NCBI RefSeq assembly: GCF_016836705.1
Contig: NZ_JAFCGY010000028.1
Location: 1-64,000, forward strand
Source: Mesorhizobium caraganae
Lineage (GTDB): Bacteria > Pseudomonadota > Alphaproteobacteria > Rhizobiales > Rhizobiaceae
Length of the DNA stretch: 64,000 nt
Reading direction: 5' to 3'
In this document: positions 52,653 to 62,779 of the stretch, piece after piece
Numbering within the stretch: the first letter of the stretch is position 1
How the letters are laid out: the number at the start of each line of letters is the position of its first letter
The notes under the pieces: model-generated
The model's database searches: none
What the model saw: the letters and a program-made list of their open reading frames with translations, nothing else
Told to the model about the DNA's origin: nothing
Made by a program: the position numbers and the translations under genes

Positions 52653-53451
52653 GAGACGTCTCCAGGGTTAGGATGTCGGACCCCGAAACCTTACCTGAGT
52701 TCCGCCGCCCGTCGCCTCATGGGATCTTTTTCCGCCCACTGGCGTTGGGTGCGGACCTCGTCGTCCATTCGCTGACCAAGTACATCAACGGTCACGGCGA
52801 TGCGATGGGCGGTGTCGTGATCGGCTCGAAAGAACTCGTCCATCACCTCAAGGCCGATGCGCTCGTGGACCTCGGCGGAACGATCTCGCCCTTCAATGCC
52901 TGGCTGATCACCCGCGGCTCGGTCACTCTTCCCCTGCGGCTGAAACAGCAGTTCTCAACGGCTGAGGTTGTCGCCAAGTACCTCGAAAGCGAAAAGCGCG
53001 TCGCGTATGTCACCTATCCCGGACTTGAAAGTCATGACAAGCACGGCTTGGCGAAGGCACAGTTTGCCGGCAAGGGCTATGGGGCAATGATGGCCTTCGC
53101 GGTCGACGGAGACCCGGATACCCAAAACCGCTTCGTCGCCAACCTGAAGGTCATTACCTCCGCCCCCTCACTCGGCCACGACGAGAGCCTGATCGTGCAT
53201 GTCGGCGGAAGCGGTCGCGGCGGCGCCGAGCACTATCCGGACAACTTCCAGAAATACGGCCATCTGCGGCTTTCCGTCGGCCTTGAGGATCCGGAAGACC
53301 TCGTCGCAGACATCAAGAACGCTCTTGATCAGACCTGGGGCTAAGCGGTCATCCGCCTTAAGCCAACAAGTTCTCGTTTACGTGGATTAAGGCGGGGAGC
53401 CGCCCCCGTGGCTCCCACACGAAGCTCGTATAAAAATGGGGTACATTTGCA

Positions 53452-54354
53452 ATGGAGTATTTCATCCAGCAGCTCGTCAATGGGCTGACGCTTGGATCTA
53501 TTTATAGTCTGATAGCCATCGGCTACACCATGGTTTACGGCATCATCGGCATGATCAATTTCGCCCATGGCGATATCTTCATGCTGGGTGGATTTGCTGC
53601 TCTCATCACCTTCCTCATGCTCACCAGCGTGTTCGTCGGCCTGCCGGTCGTCATCCTGGTGCTGATCATGATCGCCGCGGCCATGCTGACGGCGTCCTTA
53701 TGGAACTGGACGATCGAGAAGGTGGCCTACCGGCCGCTGCGCGGCTCGTTCCGCCTGGCGCCGCTGATCACCGCCATCGGCATGTCGATTGCGATCTCGA
53801 ACTTCATCCAGGTCACGCAGGGTCCGCGCAACAAGCCGATCCCGCCGCTCGTGTCGTCGGTCTACAACATCTTCGGCATCGCGATCTCGCTGAAGCAGCT
53901 GATCATCATGCTGCTGACGGTCATCCTGCTCGCGACCTTCTGGTACATCGTCAACAAAACCTCGCTCGGCCGCGCCCAGCGGGCGACGGAACAGGACCGC
54001 AAGATGGCGGCGCTGCTTGGCATCGACGTCGACCGGACGATCTCGGTCACCTTCATCATGGGCGCCGGCCTCGCCGCCGTCGCCGGCACCATGTACCTGA
54101 TGTACTATGGCGTGACCGTCTTCACCGACGGCTTCATTCCGGGCGTCAAGGCCTTCACGGCCGCGGTTCTGGGCGGCATCGGCTCGCTTCCGGGCGCGGT
54201 TCTCGGCGGCCTGCTCATCGGCCTCATCGAGAGCCTGTGGTCCGCCTATTTCACCATCGACTACAAGGACGTCGCGACGTTCTCCATCCTCGCCATCGTC
54301 CTGATCTTCAAGCCGTCGGGCATTCTCGGACGACCGGAAGTCGAGAAGGTTTGA
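53452..54354 (+). CDS. livH: Branched-chain amino-acid-type ABC permease LivH
   Basis: A 300-residue inner-membrane permease with about eight helices. Motifs: QLVNGLTLGSIYSLIAIGYT, MVYGIIGMINFAHGDIFMLG (family signature), TEQDRKMAALLGIDVDRTIS (EAA-like loop) and KAFTAAVLGGIGSLPGAVLG. It is the first gene of livHMGF, about 110 bp after the split PLP gene. In rhizobia such systems import branched-chain and other amino acids. Confidence 0.93.
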   Translation: MEYFIQQLVNGLTLGSIYSLIAIGYTMVYGIIGMINFAHGDIFMLGGFAALITFLMLTSVFVGLPVVILVLIMIAAAMLTASLWNWTIEKVAYRPLRGSFRLAPLITAIGMSIAISNFIQVTQGPRNKPIPPLVSSVYNIFGIAISLKQLIIMLLTVILLATFWYIVNKTSLGRAQRATEQDRKMAALLGIDVDRTISVTFIMGAGLAAVAGTMYLMYYGVTVFTDGFIPGVKAFTAAVLGGIGSLPGAVLGGLLIGLIESLWSAYFTIDYKDVATFSILAIVLIFKPSGILGRPEVEKV

Positions 54355-54358
54355 GTTC

Positions 54359-55746
54359 ATGGCAAATATGTCAAACATGTCTGAGAGGGCCGGCGGGAGC
54401 CTGACGGCATGGGCTCTGCGCGAAGGCTTTTACGCCGGCGCCGTCTCGCTCGGCCTTTTCGTGCTCTTCGTCGGTCTCGAGACCACGCAGAACATCCGCA
54501 ACGAACTCGTGCTGAACCGGCGCTTGGGGCTGCTCGGGATCTTCGTGATTGTCGCCGCCGTCGGCCGCTTCCTCACCGTCGCCTATCTGCGTCCTTGGGC
54601 GGCGGCGCGCAAGGCGGCCGCTGCGGCAAAGCCGGCGGAAGGCGAAGAGGGCTTCTCCAAGCGCAACTTCAGCAAGATCGCCATCGTCTTCCTGCTGCTC
54701 TACCCGCTCATTGCCATCTCGATCTTCGGCGTGCAGGGTTCGCTGAAATGGGTCGACAATTTAGGCATCCAGATCCTCATCTACGTGATGCTGGCCTGGG
54801 GTCTGAACATCGTGGTTGGCCTCGCCGGCCTGCTCGACCTCGGCTATGTCGCCTTCTATGCGGTCGGCGCCTATTCCTATGCGCTGCTGTCGCAGCACTT
54901 CGGCCTATCCTTCTGGGTTCTGCTGCCGCTCGCCGGCATCCTGGCCGCCTTCTGGGGCATGATCCTCGGCTTCCCCGTGCTGCGCCTCAAGGGCGACTAT
55001 CTCGCCATCGTGACGCTCGCCTTCGGTGAAATCATCCGCCTGGTGCTCATTAACTGGACGGAAGTCACCAAGGGCACCTTCGGCGTCTCCGGCATTCCGA
55101 AAGTGTCCGTCTTCGGCATCTGGTCGTTCGACGTCAGCGCGGCGAACAACTTCGCCAAGGCTTTCGGCCTGCCGATGTCATCGGCCTATTACAAGATCTT
55201 CCTCTTCTATCTCATCCTGGCGCTCGCCCTTTTAACCGCTTATGTGACGATCCGACTCCGCCGCATGCCGATCGGTAGAACCTGGGAAGCAATGCGCGAG
55301 GACGAGATCGCCTGCCGCTCGCTCGGCATCAACACGGTGACGACCAAGCTGACAGCCTTCTCTATCGGGGCGATGTTCGGCGGCTTCGCCGGCTCGTTTT
55401 TCGCCGTGCGCCAGGGCTTCGTCTCGCCGGAATCCTTCGTCTTCCTCGAATCGGCGATCATCCTCGCCATCGTGGTTCTCGGCGGCATGGGCTCGCTCGT
55501 CGGCATCGCGGTCGCCGCGGTGGTAATGATCGGCGGCACGGAGCTGCTGCGCGAAATGCAGTTCCTGAAGCGGGTCTTTGGCCCCGATTTCACGCCCGAA
55601 CTCTACCGCATGCTGATCTTCGGTCTGGCGATGGTCGTCGTCATGGTCTGGAAGCCGCGCGGCTTCGTCGGCTCGCGGGAGCCGACCGCATTCCTGCGTG
55701 AACGCAAGGTGGTCTCCGGCAGCTTCACCAAGGAAGGGCACGGCTG

Positions 55747-55747
<1 letters not shown>
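54359..55747 (+). CDS. livM: Branched-chain amino-acid-type ABC permease LivM
   Basis: A 462-residue permease beginning 4 bp after livH. An N-terminal extension of about 120 residues with two helices (DUF3382 type) precedes the core. Core motifs: GLNIVVGLAGLLDLGYVAFY, AVGAYSYALL, VLRLKGDYLAIVTLAFGEII, WEAMREDEIACRSLGINTVT and LAIVVLGGMGSLVGIAVAAV. It is the partner of LivH. The stop overlaps the livG start by one base. Confidence 0.93.
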
Positions 55748-56636
<889 letters not shown>

Positions 56637-56640
<4 letters not shown>

Positions 56641-57362
56641 GCGATACGCTTCTCAGCGTTCAGAGCGTGGAAACTTATTACGGCAACATCCGCGCACTCG
56701 CCGGCGTCAATATCGACGTGAAGAAGGGCGAGATCGTCAGCCTCATCGGCGCCAACGGCGCCGGCAAGTCGACCCTGATGATGACGATCTGCGGCAGCCC
56801 GCAGGCCCGCGCCGGCACCGTCACCTTCGACGGCGAGGACATCACGCGCCTGCCGACGCATCTCATCGCGCGGCGCCGCATCGCGCAATCGCCGGAAGGC
56901 CGTCGCATCTTTCCGCGCATGACGGTGTATGAAAACCTCCAGATGGGCGCGAGCCTCGACAATCTGAAATATTTCAACGAGGACGTGGAGAAGATCTACA
57001 CGCTCTTCCCGCGCCTCAAGGAGCGCCAGGCCCAGCGCGGCGGCACGCTTTCGGGGGGCGAGCAGCAGATGCTGTCCATTGGCCGCGCGCTGATGGCGCG
57101 TCCGAAGCTGCTTCTCCTCGACGAGCCGTCGCTCGGGCTTGCGCCGCTGATCGTCACGCAAATCTTCGACGCCATCAAGGCCTTGAACCAGGAGCAGGGT
57201 CTCACTGTGTTCCTGGTCGAGCAGAACGCCTTCGCCGCCCTCAAGCGATCCAATCGGGCCTATGTGATGGTCAACGGGCAGGTGACGATGAGCGGTTCGG
57301 GCAAGGAACTTTTGGCCAATCCGGAAGTGCGCGCCGCCTATCTCGAAGGCGGACGCCACTAG
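56637..57362 (+). CDS. livF: Branched-chain amino-acid-type ABC ATPase LivF
   Basis: A 241-residue ATPase: YYGNIRALAGVNIDVKKGEI, Walker A GANGAGKST, IAQSPEGRRIFPRMTVYENL, signature LSGGEQQMLSIGRAL, Walker B LLLLDEPSLGLAP and VFLVEQNAFAALK. Pairs with LivG. Fully intact. Confidence 0.93.
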
Positions 57363-57384
57363 GATGATCGAGGGAGCTAAGAAA

Positions 57385-57729
57385 ATGCAGGGAATCCTCT
57401 ACGAAGAACCGTCGATCTGGCAGTACCTGTCGATCACCATCATCATGGGGGGATGGACCGCCTGGCGCACCGGCAAGAGCGTGGCTGAGAACTGGCAGAA
57501 TTACACGACGCTGGTGATCTACGCGCTGCTGCTGGGCGTGGCGATCCGGTTCATCCATCATGCGCTCTTCCACGGCACTATGCTGGCACCACAGTACTAT
57601 ATCTTTGACACCGTTATACTTTCGTCGTCGGCATTTTTTGGTTTCCTGTTCCACAGGACACGGCAGATGACAAAAAACTACTATTGGCTCTACGAAAAAT
57701 CTTCTCCTCTTTCTTGGAGGCGCACGTAG
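57385..57729 (+). CDS. DUF6867 membrane protein of liv operons
   Basis: A 114-residue membrane protein with about three helices: MQGILYEEPSIWQYLSITII, TTLVIYALLLGVAIRFIHHA and a C-terminal RTRQMTKNYYWLYEKSSP. The start at 57385 has GAGGGAG upstream and matches the family start; an ATG at 57364 is in frame. DUF6867 genes are found next to livF in alphaproteobacteria; function unknown, possibly transporter assembly. Confidence 0.8.
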   Translation: MQGILYEEPSIWQYLSITIIMGGWTAWRTGKSVAENWQNYTTLVIYALLLGVAIRFIHHALFHGTMLAPQYYIFDTVILSSSAFFGFLFHRTRQMTKNYYWLYEKSSPLSWRRT

Positions 57730-57837
57730 CCAGAGACACCTGCGACCTATTCTCGGTCGCGGCCCAAGCATATCGGCGCATGAATGCGGGACTTGCGTCC
57801 GATTCACTCTAGCCCGCTCTAATCTGGGAGTCACAAT

Positions 57838-58956
57838 ATGAAGAAGTCCCTCTTGTCGGGAGTTGCCTTCGCTACAATGGTCGCTTTTAGCGGCAACGCC
57901 TGGGCTGATATGCTGATCGGTCTTGGTGGTCCGCTCACCGGCCCGAACGCTGCATTCGGCCTGCAGATGCAGAAGGGTGCCGAGCAGGCTGCTGCCGACC
58001 TCAATGCAGCCGGCGGAGTCAACGGCGAGCAGATCAAGGTCGTGCTCGGCGACGACGTGTCCGACCCGAAGCAGGGCGTTTCGGTCGCCAACAAGTTCGT
58101 CGCGGATGGCGTGAAGTTCGTTGTCGGCCACTTCAACTCAGGCGTCTCCATACCGGCCTCAGAAATCTACGCGGAAAACGGCATGCTGCAGATTTCGCCA
58201 GCCTCGACGAACCAGACCTACACCGAGCGTGGTCTATGGAACACCTTCCGTACCTGCGGGCGTGACGACCAGCAGGGCGCCGTAGCAGGCTCCTTCATCG
58301 CCGCAAACTTCAAGGACGCCAATGTTGCTATCGTTCACGATAAGACACCGTATGGCCAGGGTCTTGCCGACGAAACCAAAAAGGCAATGAACAAAGCCGG
58401 CATCACCGAAGCGCTCTATGAAGGTGTCACGCCCGGTGAAAAGGACTTCTCAGCGTTGATCGCAAAGATGAGGCAAGCCGGTGTTTCCGTCGTCTACTGG
58501 GGTGGCATGCATACTGAGTTCGGCCTTATCGAACGGCAAGCCGCTGACCAGGGCCTGAAGGCTACTTTCATGTCCGGCGATGGTATCATCTCGAACGAAT
58601 TGGCCTCCATCGCCGGCGACGCCGTCAATGGCACGCTGATGACTTTTGCACCCGACCCGCGCAAGAATCCAGCTGTAAAGGATCTCCTGGAGAAGTTCCG
58701 CGCTGTCGGCTTTGAGCCAGAAGCCACCACATTGTACACATACGCTGCTCTTCAAGTCATTGCTGAAGGCGCCAAGGCCGCTGGCTCGAACGATCCACAG
58801 GCTGTTGCTGAAGCCATCAAGTCGAAGGGTCCGTTCAAGACCGCCATCGGCGAACTCGGCTTCGACGAAAAGGGCGACATCACACGTCCGGCCTACGTCA
58901 TGTACACCTGGAAGAAGGGTGAAGACGGCAAGTATAGCTACTTCCAGAACGAGTAG
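57838..58956 (+). CDS. Branched-chain amino-acid-type binding protein
   Basis: A 372-residue LivJ/LivK-type periplasmic binding protein. The signal peptide ends in SGNAWA (about residue 23). Then LIGLGGPLTGPNAAFGLQMQ, VVGHFNSGVSIPASEIYAEN (ligand serine/threonine region), AIVHDKTPYGQGLADETKKA and MSGDGIISNELASIAGDAVN. It lies 108 bp after DUF6867, a space likely to hold its own promoter. Binding proteins of this type take leucine, isoleucine and valine but also amides and other compounds. Confidence 0.9.
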   Translation: MKKSLLSGVAFATMVAFSGNAWADMLIGLGGPLTGPNAAFGLQMQKGAEQAAADLNAAGGVNGEQIKVVLGDDVSDPKQGVSVANKFVADGVKFVVGHFNSGVSIPASEIYAENGMLQISPASTNQTYTERGLWNTFRTCGRDDQQGAVAGSFIAANFKDANVAIVHDKTPYGQGLADETKKAMNKAGITEALYEGVTPGEKDFSALIAKMRQAGVSVVYWGGMHTEFGLIERQAADQGLKATFMSGDGIISNELASIAGDAVNGTLMTFAPDPRKNPAVKDLLEKFRAVGFEPEATTLYTYAALQVIAEGAKAAGSNDPQAVAEAIKSKGPFKTAIGELGFDEKGDITRPAYVMYTWKKGEDGKYSYFQNE

Positions 58957-58964
58957 TGGTGTCC

Positions 58965-58994
58965 GGCCGGGCGGCGCATGCACGCCGTCCGGCC
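58965..58994 (+). terminator. Strong terminator hairpin after the Liv-type binding-protein gene
   Basis: GGCCGGGCGGCG, loop CATGCA, CGCCGTCCGGCC: 12 pairs including one G-T, followed by GTTTCG. It lies 8 bp after the binding-protein stop and also faces the end of the convergent dehydratase gene, so it may work in both directions. Confidence 0.75.
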
Positions 58995-59014
58995 GTTTCG
59001 CTCAACAGCGGAGG

Positions 59015-60004
59015 TCAAAGGAGACTTTTCAACGTCTTTGCACTAATGCGGGAACCGCAAATGACGAGAACGACTGTCTTGCCCTCGAAGCGAGATGGAT
59101 CACGTTCCGCGGCTTCGAGCAGAGCAGCTATGGCAAGTCCTGCTGACCCTTCCAGCAGATGATTGTCGTTCTCGATGTAAAGCCGCATCGCGGCCTTCGT
59201 GGCCTCCTCAGAGAGCAGATGCCATTCGTCGACGAGCTGAGTAACCAATGGAAGGGTGATGGCATCCTCTTCCATGCCCCCAGCGCATCCGTCAGCAATC
59301 GTTGGATCAGCATCGAAAACGACAACCTTGCCAGCCTTGATTGATGCATACATCGCATGATCGGCTTGTGGGGAACACGCGCAGACTCGAACTTTTTGTC
59401 CGATACCCCTCAGGTATCCAGCAATACCGCTGAGCAGTCCGCCACCCCCGACCGACAGGAATAACTCGTCGACCTGACCGATCTGCTCCAGCAACTCCTT
59501 GCCGATCGTCCCCTGGCCGCCAATGATCGCCGGATCGTTGTAGGGAGAAGCGAATGTCAGCCCGCGCTCGTCAGCGAAAGCACGGGCGTAGATTTCGGTT
59601 TGTCCGGCGTCGTTCGAGTGAAAACGAACCTCTGCACCGAGGCCGCGGACTGCGTCTACCTTAACGGACGAGGCGTTCTCGGGCATGAAGATCAGGCTTT
59701 TTGCTCCGAATGCATTTGCCGCATACGCAACAGCAGCGCCATGGTTTCCTGTAGAAGCAGCGACAATCCCCCTAGCACGCTCGGCGTCTGACAACGAGGC
59801 GATCTTGTTCATCGCCCCGCGGCCCTTGAAGGAACCAGAAACTTGAAGCTGTTCAAGCTTGAAGAAAACGTTCGCCCCAGTCCGGCTGCTGAAGTAGTTG
59901 GACCGCTGTAGAGGGGTGCGGTGAATATGGCCGGCGGTCCGGATATGTGCAGTTTCCACGAGGGCGGGAATGTCACTTACCGCAATAGAATGAGCTTTAG
60001 TCAC
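59015..60004 (-). CDS. Threonine/serine ammonia-lyase-like PLP enzyme
   Basis: A 329-residue fold-type II PLP enzyme. GTG 60004 is chosen since AAAGGA lies at the right distance; a longer frame begins at 60046. Motifs: FKLEQLQVSGSFKGRGAMNK (Schiff-base lysine), ASTGNHGAAVAYAANAFGAK, SVGGGGLLSGIAGYL (phosphate-binding glycine loop) and VLVICGSRIS. There is no ACT regulatory domain, so it is the catabolic type: serine or threonine to 2-oxo acid and ammonia, or hydroxyaspartate. It is divergent from a MocR regulator, likely its controller. Confidence 0.83.
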   Translation of the reverse strand: MTKAHSIAVSDIPALVETAHIRTAGHIHRTPLQRSNYFSSRTGANVFFKLEQLQVSGSFKGRGAMNKIASLSDAERARGIVAASTGNHGAAVAYAANAFGAKSLIFMPENASSVKVDAVRGLGAEVRFHSNDAGQTEIYARAFADERGLTFASPYNDPAIIGGQGTIGKELLEQIGQVDELFLSVGGGGLLSGIAGYLRGIGQKVRVCACSPQADHAMYASIKAGKVVVFDADPTIADGCAGGMEEDAITLPLVTQLVDEWHLLSEEATKAAMRLYIENDNHLLEGSAGLAIAALLEAAERDPSRFEGKTVVLVICGSRISAKTLKSLL

Positions 60005-60163
60005 CGTTGGGTCCTTTCTGGAAAAAAAGTTCGTGCTGGGCACCATGTCAGAGTGACCTCGCGGTAAAGAAGTCCAGTTTTTAAGAAAGTGGTATCATCG
60101 GCTCCTGCAGATGGATGCCACTTTGGCCGTGCAGTTCTCCTGCAATGGAATGGAGGGATCGTG

Positions 60164-61579
60164 GTGCGTTCTGAGGGTACGGTGCGGGTTTTGTCCTTTC
60201 TGGGCGACTGGAGCAGACCCGGCGAACCGCTTTACAAGAGTCTCGCCGGCGCTATTGAGGCTTGCGTGTTGCGGAAGGAGCTTGTCCCTGGCGAGCGATT
60301 GCCTTCGGAACGAGAGCTAGCTGCAGACCTTGGCATCAGTCGAACCACGGTCTTGCGAGCTTTCCAGCATTTGAAGGAGAGTGGCGTAGTCGTGGGACAA
60401 AGGGGCAGCGGGACGCGGGTCGCAGGCGCGCCGGGCGCGAAGGTTTCTTTGCCCAAAGTGGTGCGCTCAGCCTCGCGACTGGCACCTGGTGGCCAAAAGG
60501 CGTCATCAGGGACAGTCGACTTGTCCATAACTGCACCTGAAGCTCCAGAAGCTTTAGCTCAGATCATCGTTGAACAGGGAGCTTTCCTGCTTTCGGAGCG
60601 GGATTACCATCCGCAGGGCCTGCCCCAGCTTCGAATAATGATCGCGAGCCGCTACGACAATGCCGGGCTCCCTACAATACCCGAGCAAATAATCATTACG
60701 ACTGGTGCGCAGCAGGCCATTAGCCTGGTAGCCGCCGCGGAGCTATCCCGTGGTGATCGGGTCTTGATCGAAGATCCAACATACCACGGCGCAATCGACG
60801 CTTATTCTTTAGCTGGAGCGCGTCTCGTGGGGGTACCAATGGGACGACTTGGGCTGTGTCCAATTGTAACGAGGCATATGGTCCTCTCCATATCGCCCCG
60901 TCTGCTCCATGTAACTCCCAACCACCAGAATCCGACGGGAGTGGTCTACACTTCCGATGTGCGCGCAGAGTTAGCAGAGATTGCTGACGAGACGGGCCTA
61001 ACGGTACTTGAGGATGACACCCTAAGCGCTTTGTGGTTCGACGAGGAACCGCCACCGCCCCTTGCATCTTGGAGCAGAAAGGATCGCGTGGTCACGGTCG
61101 GTTCATTCAGCAAGACCCTCTGGGCCGGGCTCCGCGTTGGCTGGCTTCGGGTTCCCCGTCGAGAGGTGGGCCGTTACGTTGCGATCAAGGTAGCTGCTGA
61201 TCTGGGAACCGGACTTTTGGGGCAGGCTCTACTCGTCAGCGCCGGCAGCACTATTGATTCCTTGATTCGAGCAAGAGTGGCACATCTCCGATCCGCACGA
61301 GATATCATGTCAACGCTGCTGCGCCAGCACATGCCAGATTGGACTTTTGTGCCGCCAGGCGGCGGTGCCTTCCTTTGGGTCGATGTAGGAGGTTTAAACA
61401 CAGCCGCCTTTCAGCAGCTAGCGTTGAGGCAAGGTGTCCTGTGTACCGAAGGTGATCTTCTATCACCTACCCGCAGCGTGCTCCACCACCTACGCTTGGC
61501 GTTCGATCAACCCGTTGAGAGTCTCGAACTTGGCGTAAGACGGTTGGCGGCAGCACGTGCAAATTCGGTGCGTGGTTGA
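60164..61579 (+). CDS. MocR-family regulator (GntR HTH + aminotransferase-like)
   Basis: About 471 residues. GTG 60164 has GGAGGG 6 bp upstream; GTG 60161 is the alternative. The winged helix (about 25-95) has RLPSERELAADLGISRTTVL and GVVVGQRGSGTRVAG. The fold-type I aminotransferase-like part has ITTGAQQAISLVAAAELSRG, DPTYHGAIDAYSLAG, HQNPTGVVYT and VGSFSKTLWAGLRVGW with the PLP lysine. Such proteins sense PLP or an amino-acid adduct. The divergent dehydratase gene is the probable target. Confidence 0.85.
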   Translation: MRSEGTVRVLSFLGDWSRPGEPLYKSLAGAIEACVLRKELVPGERLPSERELAADLGISRTTVLRAFQHLKESGVVVGQRGSGTRVAGAPGAKVSLPKVVRSASRLAPGGQKASSGTVDLSITAPEAPEALAQIIVEQGAFLLSERDYHPQGLPQLRIMIASRYDNAGLPTIPEQIIITTGAQQAISLVAAAELSRGDRVLIEDPTYHGAIDAYSLAGARLVGVPMGRLGLCPIVTRHMVLSISPRLLHVTPNHQNPTGVVYTSDVRAELAEIADETGLTVLEDDTLSALWFDEEPPPPLASWSRKDRVVTVGSFSKTLWAGLRVGWLRVPRREVGRYVAIKVAADLGTGLLGQALLVSAGSTIDSLIRARVAHLRSARDIMSTLLRQHMPDWTFVPPGGGAFLWVDVGGLNTAAFQQLALRQGVLCTEGDLLSPTRSVLHHLRLAFDQPVESLELGVRRLAAARANSVRG

Positions 61580-62055
61580 TAATCGCGCTCAGCCAAGCAT
61601 ATGCGCTTTGCTGGAAGATAGGACCGCTGACGACGCCTGCTGCCAGCAAGAGCAAAAACGCCTGCCTTGGTTCGTCGCGACGCCCATGATCCGTATGTTG
61701 CTCGGCCCGGGACTCGCAGCTGCGATAGGTGAAGACGATCGCAGGTGGTGGAACTCGGATGACATTCTGCGTTCCCTTGATAAAAATCGACGGTGCGTTA
61801 ACTCGCGTGGTGACCTAGTAATAGTTCGCCAAGACTTTGGATGATGCCAAGGTCGAAGCAACGAAGTCGCTCGTCAGTATGGGGACCGTCAGAATTTCTC
61901 AAGGGAGGCGCGCTAGACCGGCGATGTCTGCGCACCGCTCTATCACGACCTCGACGGGCGCTGCATCCTGAGGCGGCAACCTGGTGTGCAGCCTTGATCT
62001 GACGATTGGTTGTTTGAACTGCTTGGCCGAAGCTGATGATTGGCATTCGGCATCG
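61580..62055. other. No recognisable gene
   Basis: About 475 bp between the MocR gene and the convergent TetR gene end. Short overlapping frames only; a plus-strand frame continues past the MocR stop region in another frame, but no family is seen. Confidence 0.45.
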
Positions 62056-62700
62056 TTAGCCAAGCGCAGCGATCAACTCGTCGCCAGCAGTTTCGCTCCT
62101 CTCTTGCTGCTCCCGTGTCGAAGGGCCGGGCAGTCCCAGCAGTACGCTGAGCATATGGGTACCGAGCAGCCGGTCGATGAATTGCACGGCAAGTTCGCGC
62201 CGCCGCTCGGCGCTGAGGTCGCCGGTCTCTTGCTTCAGCCCAAGCAGGAACACGACCATACCTTCGAGATTACCCACAAGGCCAGCATGCGCCATCTCCG
62301 CCAACCCGGGAAACCGAGTGGCCTCGGCAATGACAGTGCGCATGAGGGCGATCGTGTCGGGGTCCGTAAAACGGCTCTGCGCCGTCATCCCTGCCCAGAC
62401 CAGGACGTCTCGCAGGGGCTTCTTCAGAAGGGCGTTCCACTCGGCCTGCTCGGATTCGTCGTCGGGATCGCAGGCATTGGAGATCACGGCCGAAAACAGA
62501 TCGTCCTTGCTCTCGGCGTGCCGATAGAGCGTCATAATCGAGACATTCGCCGCCTTGGCGATGCTTTCCATGCTGGTTCCCTCATAGCCGGTGGCGAGGA
62601 AAGACGCCTTTGCGGCGGCGAGGATGTCGCCCCGCTTGCTCGCCATCAACTTCGCTTTAGGATGGTCGGAAGACCATGATTTCATGCTGCTTGACTCCAT
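62056..62700 (-). CDS. TetR-family repressor
   Basis: About 214 residues. The N-terminal helix-turn-helix is MASKRGDILAAAKASFLATG, YEGTSMESIAKAANVSIMTL and YRHAESKDDLFSAV. The C-terminal helices form the ligand pocket (TetR_C type). Start ATG 62700 (MESSSMKSW) touches the first operator base pairs; ATG 62685 is an alternative. Divergent from the oxidoreductase gene at 62780, with two tandem palindromes between, so it should repress both itself and that gene. Confidence 0.87.
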   Translation of the reverse strand: MESSSMKSWSSDHPKAKLMASKRGDILAAAKASFLATGYEGTSMESIAKAANVSIMTLYRHAESKDDLFSAVISNACDPDDESEQAEWNALLKKPLRDVLVWAGMTAQSRFTDPDTIALMRTVIAEATRFPGLAEMAHAGLVGNLEGMVVFLLGLKQETGDLSAERRRELAVQFIDRLLGTHMLSVLLGLPGPSTREQQERSETAGDELIAALG

Positions 62701-62722
62701 ACGATAGTCAATCATATCGTAT
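62699..62722. promoter_or_regulatory. TetR operator, perfect palindrome
   Basis: ATACGATA-gtcaatca-TATCGTAT: 8-bp arms, perfect, with an 8-bp spacer. It overlaps the TetR start codon, so binding would block its own translation start region as well as transcription. Confidence 0.75.
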
Positions 62723-62746
62723 AAACGATAGTGAAGCATATCGTAT
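62723..62746. promoter_or_regulatory. TetR operator, second copy
   Basis: AAACGATA-gtgaagca-TATCGTAT, directly adjacent to the first operator with the same spacing. Seven of eight arm pairs match. The two sites are exactly 24 bp apart, so dimers would bind side by side. It lies 33 bp upstream of the oxidoreductase ATG. Confidence 0.72.
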
Positions 62747-62779
62747 CTCCCACATCAGAATACACGAAGGTCCCGACAC

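Larger units (their letters stand above)
51231..52726 (-). mobile_element. IS110-family (IS1111-like) element in the PLP gene
   Basis: Length about 1496 bp, fixed by the interrupted gene: left junction CCCCCC/T and right junction ATC/TTTTT, both readable as sharing a CT core. Short inverted repeats ATGAGGCGA lie a few bases inside each end (51235-51243 and complement of 52712-52720). It makes no target duplication. The transposase is on the minus strand with only about 75 bp upstream of it, but 280 bp of non-coding DNA downstream. Subterminal repeats and a long 3' non-coding end are the IS1111-group layout. Confidence 0.88.
50643..53344 (+). pseudogene. Cys/Met-metabolism PLP enzyme split by IS110-type element
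   Basis: The two halves are 50643-51230 and 52727-53344. Joined, they make an uninterrupted 401-residue protein of the methionine-gamma-lyase/cystathionine-gamma-synthase family: YTRNSGHNQICLQRKLAAME, FATGVAALHAVFF, SDVTYQAVWRLF, LLSVDSTFTPPP joined to FFRPLALGADLVVHSLTKYI (Schiff-base lysine in HSLTKYINGH), and ITSAPSLGHDESLI. The lengths (588 and 618 bp) are both multiples of three. The insertion is just before the PLP lysine, so the left fragment is inactive. The right part has no proper start. Without the element it would split a sulphur amino acid or a gamma-substituted product. Confidence 0.9.
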
